Under the pieces are notes generated by a model. The model was not told where the DNA came from, ran no database searches, and saw nothing but the letters and a program-made list of their open reading frames with translations. A stretch of DNA of 64,000 bases from Pardosa pseudoannulata (Eukaryota; Arthropoda; Arachnida; Araneae; Lycosidae). A program made the translations under genes and the position numbers. Position 1 is the first letter of the stretch. Every line of letters begins with the position of its first letter. Shown here one piece after another: positions 45,446-57,850 of this stretch. The DNA lies in the NCBI GenBank assembly GCA_032207245.1, contig CM063504.1, forward strand, positions 16,825,535 through 16,889,534, read 5' to 3'.

Positions 45446-46389
45446 ATCGGAATAAATATTTTTATTACGCTATTGAAAAATGCTTGTGTCTGGAGTATAA
45501 TTCAGAAGACATACAGCTCTTTTTTCCAGCCGTACATGTAAGTTGTTTTAAACTAACATTGTACTAATCGTAATAGCGGTATCAAGTCAAAGGATCATGA
45601 TGTCTATAATGAACTGGCGGGTAAGACGTGCAGGTATCGGTTGAAGGAGCTTGAAATTGATTGTTTATGTGAAAGGAATCACTACAACCGAGACTCCCAG
45701 TTCAAATGTGACAAAGGTCTGAAGTTCCACACAGCTTGAAGTTGTACACAACCGGGGAAAAAAAGCGACATATTGAAATCAAGATCTCTATTCATCCTGT
45801 TATGGTAATTGGATAATGCACACGGAAGATTAAAAATGTTGCAATAGTAAATGATTGCTATCAATTATGATATAAAATGCGAATTAATTTAGAATTTAAA
45901 TAATTAATATTGTTCAGCACAGGTTTGCTCTAGGAAATTACCATAAATTGAGGCAATTTATGTAAGTTAGGTTTTTTTTTAAAAAAAAGATTGTTTTGCT
46001 TTGAATCAGGAGAGATATTTTGACCTTAAGTGCCCTTCTGTTACCCATATTTATGAATTATTTCTGGGTAATGCTAATTTATAATTAGAACAAGATCGCA
46101 ATTACGATAAATGTAAACCAAATAATTTATTGATATTTTCAGATATATGTATACATTTTTAACAGTTCTATTGATAATGATTTATAGCAATAAAATCTAT
46201 TAATAATGCATTGATTTCGATTTTTATCTCAATATATACCATGTGGCCCATCGGAATCAATTTCACTTCGAATGCGGCCCGTCAAGATGTTTAGGTAACC
46301 CAAGACTGTTGTTTACGGATGAGATCTTTATGTAGTAGCTTGCAATAAAGTCGACTAGGAAAAAAATTTTATGGATAAATACTAAAAAA
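45446..46389. other. AT-rich DNA with possible hAT debris
   Basis: Near 46231-46300 the words ATGTGGCCCATCGG and AATGCGGCCCGTC resemble the subterminal GCGGCCC motifs of some hAT-type elements. Ends and target duplication are not identifiable. Nothing else was recognised. Confidence 0.3.
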
Positions 46390-46770
46390 AAATATTATGC
46401 CCTATAGAACATATTTTACATTATTAAAGACATTTTGACCTTTTCCAAAAATGAAACAGAGCAAAAAGCAAGTATATTTCGGCGTTCTTCGCCGAACTCT
46501 TTTTCCGATTACAATCCAGGCCGCAAACAACTTTTTCGAATATAAGCAGATACATAATACCACTGGTTGTTCTGCTGCACCCCACTGATAGCACAGCCTG
46601 TCTCGTCGGCATACAGCTGCCAAAAATTACGAGCGTCATATTAAAATGTGGCCCTCAAAATTTACACGTCATCAAAAAGAACTAGCCAGCCGTGAAGCGG
46701 GAACAATAGAGACGGTTTTCGCTTAAAAACACTAAAAAGGCGGGGCGCCCTCATTAATGGTAACAAAGAG
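46390..46770. promoter_or_regulatory. Less AT-rich non-repetitive block
   Basis: The block is richer in CpG than its flanks and contains a GGCGTTCTTCGCCG hairpin near 46481-46494 and a GGCGGGGCGCCC word near 46739-46750. Two overlapping minus-strand frames (46402-46623 and 46424-46639) have no known domain. It could be regulatory DNA or part of an unidentified repeat. Confidence 0.25.
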
Positions 46771-47452
46771 GAAGAGACATAAAAATAATATGAAATAAAA
46801 TGCAGGTGTTGTTGAAAAAAATGTGTACATACTGTTGCCATATTTTAAACACGAAAATTTTAAAACATGCCCCATCCGAAAAAGAAAAACAGAGAACTAA
46901 TTTGTCCGAAGCTTAACAACCTCTCTCTGTAAGCATTTAGTTATTAGTGAACCAAAGAAAAAAGCGTTTAAAATTCTGTCGCACACCCTCACTTGTGGAT
47001 GCTCTTTTATAACAACAATTATCTCCTTTAGTATTAGTCGAAATGACATGCAGAGCCAGTATTTTTTTTCCAGGGATGGTCGAAGTCTTCCTCCAAATTA
47101 TAGTAAACTTTCAATCTTCAAAATCATTACACACTTGCACAAAGTACATAGTCATATACATACATTCATAGTTTTACATGCATACATAAATACTTCATAA
47201 AAAAGGTTTAAAACGCTGTGCTAAATTAAATTTTACTTTGAAAAATATATTTGTGCAACCCCAATATGTCTTAATTTACATTTCAAGTTTTATAACCAAG
47301 TTTAAATTTGCTTGGTAAATACTGGAACATACTTAATTCACACTCCAGTACTTACCACACGAATATTAAATGAAGCAATTTTAAAAATGAAAAAAATGAA
47401 AAAATATTCAGATAGGAATTATAGCATATTTCTTCTTTTATAATAGTACATA
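46771..47452. other. AT-rich DNA, nothing recognised
   Basis: About 680 bp without recognisable features. Confidence 0.5.
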
Positions 47453-48230
47453 CAAGGTATCTGCCAAAATAAAATTTTTCAAATCCATGACTTTTCATGA
47501 CTTTCCCTGATTTAGTAGATCATTTTCCATGACTTTAAAAAGCTTTCGTTAAAGTATATATGAATAAAACTTCTAATGTACATACAAAATATATGCTTTT
47601 AGAGAAATTACAGGAATTTTATCCTAAAAAACTATAAACTTACTTTATAAGTGTTAATAAACTCACATAAAAATAAATTATTGTATCTACATACCTAAGT
47701 TTAATCATAAAGCAATTTTTCTATCAAAATGTTTCCAATTTGAATTTAGGGTACTTTGGTATTATACAGGTGACCATGAATTATAGACAAATATAACCCT
47801 ATAATGTTTATATACAATATCCCTAGAGATACTTATATTTTGTGCAAAAATCTTAACTAATTTTTATTAAAAAATAATTGTTATTGTATTAATAAAATTT
47901 TAATCGACAATTAAAAAAAAAAACAGAATAATATACATTTACCCACCCATTAAGCTTTCTTGCTTTGAGTTTCCTTGGTGAACGAATTTTACTTGGCAAT
48001 AGGGTCAATAGGATAATACATAAATACCAAACTCAGTAACATCAGTCAAATGACAAGTAAAAATAGAATTAAACAATTCAATGCATTTTTTTAATCGGTA
48101 GTTTAGTGGATCCATGACTTTCCATGACTTTTACTCATTTTACTTGAAAAATCAAGACTTTCCATGACAAAATTAATCCATTGTCTAAATCCATGACTTT
48201 GACCTGATTTTCCAGTTGCGCGGAAACCAT
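47453..48230. mobile_element. Probable non-autonomous DNA transposon with CATGACTTT repeats
   Basis: The left end CAAGGTATCTGCCAAAAT and the reverse of the right end CATGGTTTCCGCGCAACTGG share about two-thirds of their bases. Just inside both ends lie repeats of the word CCATGACTTT or TTTCCATGAC (at least three on each side), in inverted orientation. This arrangement of short subterminal repeats suits a transposase-binding region. No target duplication was resolved. Superfamily is unassigned. Confidence 0.5.
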
Positions 48231-48479
48231 GTCCATACATTGCATGATAACAGAAGTACAAAACAGTATGGTATAATCAGTAATTTTTAAAACGATCTTT
48301 CAACACTAGAACTGCCAAACTACAACAGAAATGTTGATAAGTTTAAAAAAAAATCTTGTAACGAATGCATGGAAAATACTTTGGGGAGGGTCCTGAGTCT
48401 CCCCACCCTACATTGTAAATAGTCCTTAGGGCTCAATATTAACAAAAATGAAGTTTAGATTAAACTTCTTTAAAGGTCT
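48231..48479. other. Unassigned spacer
   Basis: No recognisable feature. Confidence 0.5.
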
Positions 48480-48492
48480 CATACCTCCTGAA

Positions 48493-48669
48493 TTTGGTTT
48501 GGTTTGGTGTGCTACGGTCTACTTTTTGCAACACGAGGGCTAATGAGACCGGGATCTACAGCTTAAAGCCGATTCCGAACGGCTACGAACATCCATGCCA
48601 TAGTGGGATTCGAACCCACGAACTCCGGTTCCGAAGGCCAGAACCCTAACCAATCGGCCATCGTTCGGC
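48493..48669 (-). mobile_element. SINE-A copy with perfect 13-bp TSD
   Basis: On the minus strand it has GGCCGAACGATGGCCGATTG (head and A box), GGTTAGGGTTCTGGCC, a canonical B box GGTTCGAATCC, and the SINE-A body ending in CCAAACCAAA. CATACCTCCTGAA flanks it at 48480-48492 and 48670-48682. It is very close to the copy at 33307, so probably recent. Frames of 86-112 codons starting downstream read through the SINE and the adjacent minisatellite and are not genes. Confidence 0.95.
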
Positions 48670-48728
48670 CATACCTCCTGAAAGAAACCGTACCAAGTGG
48701 AGCATGTCTGCTTTGACCTCTCATAAAT

Positions 48729-48843
48729 TTCAAATAATAATCCTCTAATAAAATAATAATCAAATAATAATCCTCTAATAAAATAATAATCAAATAATAA
48801 TCCTCTAATAAAATAATAATCAAATAATAATCCTCTAATAAAA
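48729..48843 (+). repeat. 30-bp minisatellite, about 3.8 copies
   Basis: The unit, containing AATAATCCTCTAATAAAATA, is repeated exactly every 30 bp. Because the unit is a multiple of three it reads as a repeated ten-residue peptide on the minus strand (IRGLLFDYYF), which gives a misleading open frame. It starts about 45 bp after the SINE target duplication. Confidence 0.97.
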
Positions 48844-50137
48844 AAGTATTTAATTAAATTATTCAAGAATTTATACAAGAGATATTGAAGATAAAATTAT
48901 GAAATTATTCCTTTTAATTGATTGCATTAAAATATAGAACAAATTACCTAGAAAAAATAAAAACTTATCACTATCTATAATTATTTTATTGTTTAAATTC
49001 TACTCAATACATAAGCGTAAATTTTTTGAGTGGGTATTTGTAGCATCTATATAATGAATTAATATGATTCAGTTAAGTAGATAGGTAATTTTTAATAACT
49101 AATTAGTTGTAATTTCTTCTAATTTTACTTTTTTTCTAATTTTCATATGATTTCAAATTTTTTAAGTAAAAAAAAATTCTATATTACTAATTTTTTCTAC
49201 AAAATGCCATTTTCTGACCTATGTAATTTATTTTTTTTTCAAATTACAATGTATGAATTATTGAAATATTACTTTCATTTTATGGAGTATTAAATAAGCT
49301 TCAACACTCTACAAAACTTCTTAATATGAATTTGCTAATACTAAAAGCAATAAGTTACTAAACGTTGGAAATAAATATTGCATTTTGCAAAAGAGATACT
49401 ATTATAGTAAGCGCGAAACTATAAAAAAAAAAATGAATATTTAACTACGTACCATATATTTGTTTAAATAATTACTTTTGGTACATTCCATATAATTATT
49501 TTGAGTAAATTGTAAATTTCACTTTATAAATCATAATGAAATGTTTTAAATTAGCAGGTAAAGTGTCGAAAACATATTTAGAAAAAATTGCCTTTTAGTA
49601 AATTTTAAGGAACAATGCGGGTAGTTTTTAAAAATAAAATACCACTTTTATTAAATCTAACGACGTATTGTAAAAATATCTATCTCATGAATATTTAAAT
49701 AAAATATTGTTATTCAAAGATCTTATATTCATGAAACTATATCTGAGTCAGCATTCTTATTGCAAAAAATTATTTTCTATACAATGACAGATACTTTTTT
49801 TTCAATTAACTAGGTATAATTATTTTAGTTGATAGTTAGCGTTAGTGACGAAGATGAATAGAATTATGTTGATGTGCTTTAGCTCTTTAGAAGGTGTACT
49901 CGAGGTGTATCTTTCATAGAGAAAAATGTTTGTATTAAGTACAAAATATTTTCTTCATTATGAATTTCTAAATAAGATACTAATAACCAATAATTTGTTA
50001 AAAATTTATTTAGGATATTACTGTTACTTTTATATCTATAGATAATTAAAATTGAGTTGAGCAAAATCTTGTGGATTTTGAACTATTTGTACCTACATAG
50101 ACGTATTTAAGTAAAAGATAGTGAGCTAGTTGGTTAA
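48844..50137. other. AT-rich DNA, nothing recognised
   Basis: About 1.3 kb, very AT-rich, with no gene or element recognised. Confidence 0.5.
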
Positions 50138-51091
50138 TTAAGGTATCCGTCTACGTTAAAAACGTCATTTTTTGCCAAAAATCATATTTTGTTTTATTTC
50201 TCTATAGTAAAATTTCAACTTTTAGGCTTCTAAATCTGTTTTTGTTTTGTCTCTATGGCATTTTAAAGAAAAGTTACAGCTGTTTAAACATCAATGACAG
50301 CTGTCAAAACAAAACGGAAGCAACGTTTTCGGAACCGGAAGTTGTGAATTTAAAGCCTTTTAAATAGCATTTTTTGGACAAAACTTTTTTTAATTTTCAT
50401 GAAGATTAGTTTAAATATTTTTCTAGTATTTTTAATAATTAGCAACTTGGCAATTAGAAAGTTTTGAAGCAAGAAAGTGTGGGGAATTTTAAATAGTTAA
50501 TTTTTTAATAGTTAAAGTCGTTTTCATAAACTTCAAATGCGTTTTTCTCAGAACGGTATTTTTAATAAAATGCTGAAACTTGAAATGCGATTTCTCAAAA
50601 AGTTCTTAAAATATTTTGTTGAAAATTATTATGAATGCTTTTGATAATATTTACTAGTGAATGACCTAAAAGCTTTAAATTTGGATAATTTTTAATGATA
50701 TTACACTCATAGTTAGATGTAAAGGCAAGGAAAATTCGTTAAAAATTCAATATGTATCATTTTGAAGGACCAAAATTTTTTTACCAAATGTAAATTAAGC
50801 AAAGATTTTAGGTGATTTCACCAGGCCAGTGTATAAAAATGTGTTGCATCAAAAAATATTGAAATAATTAAATTTATTAAAAAATTAGACCTTTTGAAAA
50901 AAAAAACAGATTTTTTTTTTTTTACTAAATTTTCTTCATTTATTAGAAATTTTATAAAAAAAAAATTATTCCTGGAGAAGTTAAGTGCAATTCTCTATGA
51001 TAACATAAAAAATATATCTAAAAATGTAAAAACATGGACTAGTTTCTACGTTTAAAGAAAAAAGTTCTCCGAACGTAGACGGATACCTTAA
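50138..51091. mobile_element. TTAA-bounded element, group II copy 2
   Basis: The ends TTAAGGTATCCGTCTACG and CGTAGACGGATACCTTAA are perfect 18-bp inverted repeats including intact TTAA. The interior matches the copy at 22680-23484, but this copy has about 140 bp more near 50805-50940 (GATTTTAGGTGATTTCACCA and an A/T-rich part). It is the better-preserved copy and is still without coding capacity. Confidence 0.9.
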
Positions 51092-53540
51092 AGGAAAACG
51101 AACGTTGGATTTCATATTTTTAATATTTGATGATAATTTTATAAATATAATATGAAATGTTATTACATGAAATATATAACACAAAAATCTATTAGAAAAG
51201 AAATGTTGCTTAAAACACGAGACTTCGGTAAAAATTCAGCCGTCCAACTATATTTTTAAAAAATGTTCATAGTGCACAGCATACTAACCAACTGTTTTCC
51301 TTCTTCCATTTTATCTTTAGAATGTATATAGAAACTAAACTATCGATTTCTACTTATAGTAAATACTATTTATATATAAGAGATTTATTTAATATTATAC
51401 AATGTTTTAGCAATTGCTTCTGGAGTTTCACGTTAGTAAATGTTTTGTAACTCGAAAAATACTTTGCGATTTTTAAAGTGTATATAGTTTAATGATATAT
51501 TAATAGAAAATATTGAAAATTTTCATTAAAAAATACATGAAGGAACATTTCAAAATTACTAATTCGATACAAAGATTGTCAAATTGGTAAATAATAGTTT
51601 TAAAAGATTAAAACATGGGTGTATGACAAAAAACATGTTTAAATGCAGTAAAATAACCATGCTGTTCGAAGAATGTCTAGGTAGTGAACAGTATACCTAA
51701 CTTGATTCTTTCAGAACAAAAAATTAGATTTTTTACCGAAATCTCCCATTTTTAAGGTCTCATATCTTCAAAAGCGATATAGTAATGCTTTACTAATACT
51801 GTAAAGAGATAGGGAACAACTACTTAAAGTCAATCTAATCGACTTCAATCATTTCTAATAACACTGGAGCTACAAAACCAACAAACTGGTTCAGAACAAC
51901 ATCGTCTTATCAAATCGTCCATCGTTTGACTAAAATAGTCATGGGTTAAAATACACACAGCAAAAAAAATGTTTTAAGTTTATTATGTATTTAAAAAGAA
52001 AAAGCACTGCCAAAATCTCATACAGCTACACAATGTGCTAATTATCTTTTGCTCTTTTGTTGGCATAAAATTTGATATTTCCGTCTCCACCTTTTTAAAA
52101 GTGAAATTTCTTTTTTCTTCCATGAACCAGTTTCTTAATGTCCTGACATTTCGAAACGTATTTTATAATTTTTATCCTCGTCTGTGTGTATAAGGCATCT
52201 GTATATCTTTTCTAAAAAGTTCATTTCACTACATTAAAAAGGGGAAAAGGCAAACACAGACAGCAAATTTGCTAATACAACCACACTCTCTCTTCTATAT
52301 CTTAAGTTAAACAAACACAAATTTCAATATCTGGTAATGTTAAGTGATTTCGACCACACGTGCAAGTTTGAAGTTCAGGCAACGATCCTTCGTCTGTCAC
52401 CATTAAAATCGTTCAAGGTGAAAGAATAAAGAATTATTCAGAAAAAAATTAATCGGCCATGAAAACTGGATTCCACGCTACAAAGGCAAAGCATGTTATT
52501 GATTAAGAAAAAAAAAATCTCTCTTAAATAACAGATGAGGTTATTGTTAATGTTTCATATACGCCAGAATAATATATCACTGTTAATAGTTCAGAATTTT
52601 TTTACAATACTTAATTGCTGGAACGGGATATTACCAAATAAAAGTTTCAAGAGAACTTTTAATTAAAAAAAAATTGAAATTAAGCAAGCAAATCACGAGA
52701 ACAAGTTTAAAAAGTCTTATGTACGCCATTTTAATTGAAGGAACCTTATATTTTTAATTACCATTCACTATTGAGTACTATGAGTAGATTATAGTAAATG
52801 AGCAATATTTTTGCAATTAATTCTTTTATAAAAAAATTAAATATACCATATAATTAAATATACCGTACTACCGCATAAACTACCGTACTACCGTATAAAT
52901 TAATATTAAATACAGGTAAATCCAAATTGTACAACTGAGCCAAGTACACATTTTTTTTCTCTAGCTTATACATATATAAAAAATGTCTTAAAAGATTAAC
53001 TACCGTTAAAATTAAAGAATATAATTAAATAATTTTATTAAAAATTTTACAGCAAAATTTCCATTATATGACTTGTTAAGACTAAAAGTATGTTTTAATA
53101 AAATGGACGTTCCCTGTTTAAAGAAAACATAAACCAACTCTTTCAAATTATGGCATTTTTTTTCACATTTCGTACAAAGTAAGTATCTTTACGTTATTTA
53201 CTGCATTCCCATTAAATTTACAGCTATCCGTAAAGATATTCCCTACAACCTAAATTTTCAAATTCAGTTTAAGACACTACTAATAAAATACTTAAATATT
53301 AAAATATTCAATTTTCATATAAACATTTTGTGAGTACAGCACATGTAATGAATATCAATCTGTTTTAATATATAAATTTATCTTATTTTGAAACTATAAC
53401 AGTATTTTAATGTATCGCTCTTTTAAAAACACTTTCTCTAAGTAGAACGGCAATGTTATAGAACATTGCAAATTATCTGTAATCTAAATTACTTACGCTT
53501 TTCATCGGTTTTAAAATTAAGAAGCTTCAAGTGTTGAATT
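51092..53540. other. AT-rich DNA, nothing recognised
   Basis: About 2.4 kb. A tandem TACCGTACTACCG duplication lies near 52861-52895. No gene, RNA or terminal-repeat element was recognised. Confidence 0.45.
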
Positions 53541-53568
53541 CCTTGCTGTTTAATTTTAAACAGCAAGG
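53541..53568. repeat. 28-bp near-perfect palindrome
   Basis: CCTTGCTGTTTAA and TTAAACAGCAAGG are 13-bp perfect arms separated by two bases. It is isolated in otherwise AT-rich single-copy-looking DNA. Confidence 0.9.
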
Positions 53569-55044
53569 TGTTAAAATATAAAAATAACATATACAATAAT
53601 TCGTTTTATTTTAAAAAATTTAAAACTACATTAATTTTTATATATTTAACGAATAATGTGCTCAAAATTTCCGCGTAAAATACAAGTTTTCCTCTAATAC
53701 AAGAGCATTGTTGGTATAATATCCCTGAACTTAAAAGTAAATTCCTTTTACCCGGTATTATAATGTAATCATTATATAATCTTGACCCTTGAAACTGCAC
53801 AGGCCACGAATGTTTACATTTTCGGCAGGTTGTACATCAATACGCACTAAACAAATTAGTATTTCATTGCGGTATCTTATTTACAACAAGGAGACGAAAC
53901 CGGTTTCCGATTACATCTTTTCGAAGAAGAATTTTTATTTCAGTAGGTGATTGTTAACTGGACTTTTAATGTAGAGTAAGATCCCTCACGGCGCTAAAAA
54001 TTAATGCATATAAAAGTAATTTACTGCGGATGTGTTGACGAATGAGTTTAAGGCTGTCCGAAAACGATATAAATCACGATTTTAATGTTATCTACGCCAT
54101 TCCTAAGAATCTTAATAACAACTGACTTAAGATTTTCTTTCGGTAACACCGTCAGACATGCACGTAGTGTGTGTGTATGTGTGTGTATAAGGATCATATA
54201 CACATAACATATTTATCAAATACAGTAGTGTAGCGAACAGTTTTCCATAAAAGAGGGTTCTCCCATTTTGATTCATACCTTAAAATTAATTAAAATATAT
54301 CAACCTCATCATTCTCATCATACATAAATCATTTACATATATATACACAGCAAATAGACATACGTGTTGTATACACAACATATACGAATACACATAAATC
54401 ACATATACAAGCATATCAACATTAGATCATGTATTAATAAATAAATACCTCCCATGTATGTACGTTTGTAAGAAAGTTAAAACAAGGAAAACTAAAAACA
54501 AAATCTAATATCACATAATCTCATATCACATAATAGTGAAAAAGGATTGGAATGAATACTATGTTTGCTTGAAAGTATTAGAACTCGAACTTGGGCATAA
54601 AACGTTTTTATGTGCGCACAAACCTTAAACCTACAAACACAGTAATTAAACAAAACAAAATAACTTACATTGAAAAAATTATCACGGCATATGAAAACAT
54701 TGAGAAATCAAATAGACCTCATCCAAAGCAGCAGCTATATCAGTAATAAAAAGGAACTCAAAGGCCCAAATAGGTGTTGCCATTCGTAAAGTAAAAAAAT
54801 ACTTATCGTGTCCCAAACCATTAGGTAATTAACTGAATTTATAGAATCCTCTTGTATCAGACCAGTTTTAAATTATTAAAAAATTCATAATAGAAAATCA
54901 ACCAAAAGATTAAGAAAATAAGCTATACAGCTTAAATATAACATACATATGTACACACACACACAAGCGGGCATAAATATAATAATATAATAGTACATTA
55001 TAAAATACACATACATTTTATATTCATCAAATTCCACACACACA
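53569..55044. other. AT-rich DNA, nothing recognised
   Basis: About 1.5 kb with a short GT run near 54168-54186 and CACATA-type low-complexity DNA around 54310-54420. The word CAGTAGTGTAGCGAACAG at 54223 recalls the start of the CAGTAGCGTAGC family but has no partner end. Confidence 0.4.
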
Positions 55045-55561
55045 TTAACCCATTAACGCCCAGCGTCCTCATTTGAGGAGTCAAAAAATGGTTTGTAGAG
55101 TTTTTGTTTTCTTGAAATGATTCTTCCTTTTTAATAAAAATATATGTTAATCTTATGAATAATCTCCCAAGTTTTCAAAAATGATTTTATCTATAATTTT
55201 GTCATTATCGGCATTTTGTGATTTTCAAGCTTAGAATAGGAACGTATTATGGCCGGTATTCTGAACGTATACCGGTCAAAATCATGGCGAATAGCCATAT
55301 CTGTAATAAGTCATCTCTTTTCAGTACTTTTCTCGTATATGATAGCAAATTAATCTCTTATCGGGGAAGATTTCCCCCCCCTTTTTTTTAAAGACATCCC
55401 ATGTTTTAAAATGACACCTCCTCACTACTGATGACTTGATGTCATATTTAAAGGTGTTTAAATTTCATATTTTGTTTTACTTCCAGGTGTCTATAATAGC
55501 TTCTATGTTAGGTATTTACTAATATATAGTCATCAGAAATATCCGGGCGTTAATGGGTTAA
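55045..55561. mobile_element. TTAA-bounded element, group IV
   Basis: The ends TTAACCCATTAACGCCC and GGGCGTTAATGGGTTAA are perfect 17-bp inverted repeats including TTAA. Just inside the left end is a palindrome-like CCTCATTTGAGG, and near 55257-55279 CCGGTAT and ATACCGG form another inverted pair. At 517 bp and without a frame it is non-autonomous. The terminal TTAA and the CCC/GGG next to it are typical of piggyBac-superfamily ends. Confidence 0.85.
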
Positions 55562-56900
55562 GTCATTTCACGTACAGATACACAAGTACACATAAACACA
55601 CCATCTATATAACGTGTCTTTACATGTGTTTGATTCCAGAGGATATGTACCAAAGCATGTTAAAAAAAATGAATTTTAATTTCCTATTTCCTCCGCGATC
55701 TCTTCCAGCGTGAAACAGAATTATGAAAAAATAACAAACAAACAAAAAGCAGCTCGTTAAACTTCTACGGCAGTTTCTTCTTCATCCACGCACATATTTC
55801 CCCATTAGATTTTACAATGGGATTCCAGCTGATTTCGGAGACGTCTGGCAGGTCTTGTCATAAAGCTTTTTGAACACAAAAGTGATTAAACGCTAATAAA
55901 CATTTCTCTTTTTTTTTTCTTAAAAAAAAACTTCCGCTCGAAATCGTTCGCGTGAAACCAAAACATCCAGCTGACATATTATTCCCACAGATAGAAAGAG
56001 AGAACGAATCCCAATATTGTGACACAGCGTTATGCAAATAAGAGAAAAAAATATTTTTTTTAATGAGTACTGTCAGAGAGAATATGTAAGGTTCACATGT
56101 CACGTTGAAATAAAAGTAAAGGAAATACGCTAAATTAACGTAACAGGTGGTTATTTTTTTTTTAAGGAAATGATAAAGGATGTCGTTTCGTAATAATATT
56201 GTAACTCATTTACAAGAAAGATGCACCTGTATTTTCAAAATAAATCAAGTCATCAGTGGAGTGATCAGATCCTTAGATTTATTGGTAAGCTTGGGGGAGA
56301 AAGTAAGTACAGTTTTAATTCTTACGAGAATAGCTGATACTCCTTAAAGCTACAATGAACTTTCAGATATCTGTAATTTTGCGATTTCGATCTCATTAAA
56401 TTACAGCAGAGGGCGCCAAACTAACGAAGGATCTCAGCTAGAGTACATTTTTAACATCTTATTATGAGCTTATAAAAGCTTATATTTGTTGTCTATCTTG
56501 TATCCGGATGACTAGTGTTTAAATGTTAGGATGGTTATTGTTAGATGTTCCTTTGTTCTACTTACCTTTGCAGGTTTCTATCCTTCTTTAATAGTGTAAT
56601 GAATTATAAAATTAAAGAAAAAATAGCCAGTTAGACAGTAATGCTGGAATCTACTAATATTTTTCCAGTGAGTTCTAAAAACATCCACACGAGCCAAGGA
56701 CGTTTTTAGAGGGAGGGGTGATCCTTGAAAATAAGTTTGGAGTCTGGACCCTTCCCAATATATTTTCAATGTATTTCAATATTTTAAGGAATAACGGATG
56801 ACTAAATAGGATTTTAATAATTATTGTGTAAATATAAATATAAAACATAAAAAATTACTGGTTATGTTATATGGTGATCAAGTATATCAATTTGTAAATA
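55562..56900. other. Unassigned DNA with a less AT-rich patch at 55680-56000
   Basis: The patch near 55790-55850 (ACAATGGGATTCCAGCTGAT, GGAGACGTC) is non-repetitive and could be conserved non-coding DNA. The minus-strand frame at 55858-56103 has no recognised domain. Nothing else was recognised. Confidence 0.35.
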
Positions 56901-57034
56901 GTGTACAGAATAAATGTCTTAATCTAAATATAAGGTATCATATTTTTACTGTTTCCCCTTTGTAAACGAACACTGGTGTTAATGTTGTAAATACATTACA
57001 ACAGAATTACATGGCTTTTTAAACTTATTAAAAT

Positions 57035-57241
57035 GTGTCAACATTACTAGTTTCCACTGCAAGTGTTGAAAGACCGTTCTCAAACATGAAAAGAGTAAAA
57101 ATATTTCTTCGCAATAGAACTAACTGGTCACAAAAGTTTGATAAATTTCTCATTACTTTTGGTATATATAGGCATGACTATAAATGCAGAGGTTTGAACA
57201 AGTTGACCTTAAAAGCTAGAAGAATTAATTTGCTACTATAA
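57035..57241 (+). pseudogene. hAT transposase C-terminal (dimerisation) fragment
   Basis: The translation STLLVSTASVERPFSNMKRV followed by KIFLRNRT contains the hAT C-terminal dimerisation signature (STASVERxFSxMKxIKxxLRN), the most conserved part of hAT transposases. The frame runs on for about 40 codons to a stop but begins without an ATG. The DDE/RNase H-like catalytic core and N-terminal zinc finger are not found upstream, where the sequence is AT-rich and full of stops. It is an isolated relic, not obviously related to the two short hAT elements at 21288 and 41786. Confidence 0.85.
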
Positions 57242-57569
57242 AGCGGCAGTTGATAAATTACTAATTATGTCACAATATTTTTAAATTTTGTTGTGATACA
57301 AGGCATGAAATTTCATAAACGATAAAGATCCTTTTTTCAATATTTTTTATTTTCCTAGTTATTGATAAAACTTAGTTTAAATTCGTCTGGAGCGTAAATT
57401 AAATATGCTCCAGTATTTATTACACAAACTTAAACCTGGTAAAAACTTAGAGCATTAAATAAAGACAATGTGGTTGCAAATATATTTCTCAAGATACAAT
57501 GAAATTACGTTCAGCATTGCTGATACGATTTATGATATTTATATATGCATGAAAAACTATATGTACGTA
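57242..57569. other. AT-rich flank of the hAT fragment
   Basis: Possibly the decayed 3' part of the same hAT element. No terminal repeat was identified. Confidence 0.4.
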
Positions 57570-57609
57570 CTGCGTGCGTGCGTGCGTGCGTGTGTGTGTG
57601 TGTGTGTGT
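57570..57609. repeat. (TGCG)n(TG)n microsatellite
   Basis: Four or five GTGC units followed by about nine GT units. Confidence 0.95.
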
Positions 57610-57720
57610 AAGGAATAGTTTTTTTTTTAATCAATTAAAAATTCACTGTACTTTGGATTAAGATTTTGACCCCTACTCCCGAAAAATAATTCTGGTTTCA
57701 TCACTACCACAAGCTCTAAT

Positions 57721-57850
57721 TTTGAGAGCTGTGATCTACTTTTACTCCAAGAGCTAGACTCTCCTGCATAAAGCCGGTTTCGAACAGCTAGAAACAGCCA
57801 AACCAACAGTGGAATTCGAGCTCACGAACTCCGGGATTTAAGAATGGAGA
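57721..57850 (-). mobile_element. SINE-A copy, diverged, minus orientation
   Basis: On the plus strand AGCTGTGATCTACTTTTACT, CATAAAGCCGGTTTCGAACA and GTGGAATTCGAGCTCACGAA match the SINE-A order with many substitutions. The tRNA head is largely missing beyond CTCCGG, and no target duplication was found. Confidence 0.65.

Noticed and set aside
48540..48878. 112-codon minus-strand frame with a ten-residue repeat
   Set aside because: It is the 30-bp minisatellite read together with SINE-A sequence.
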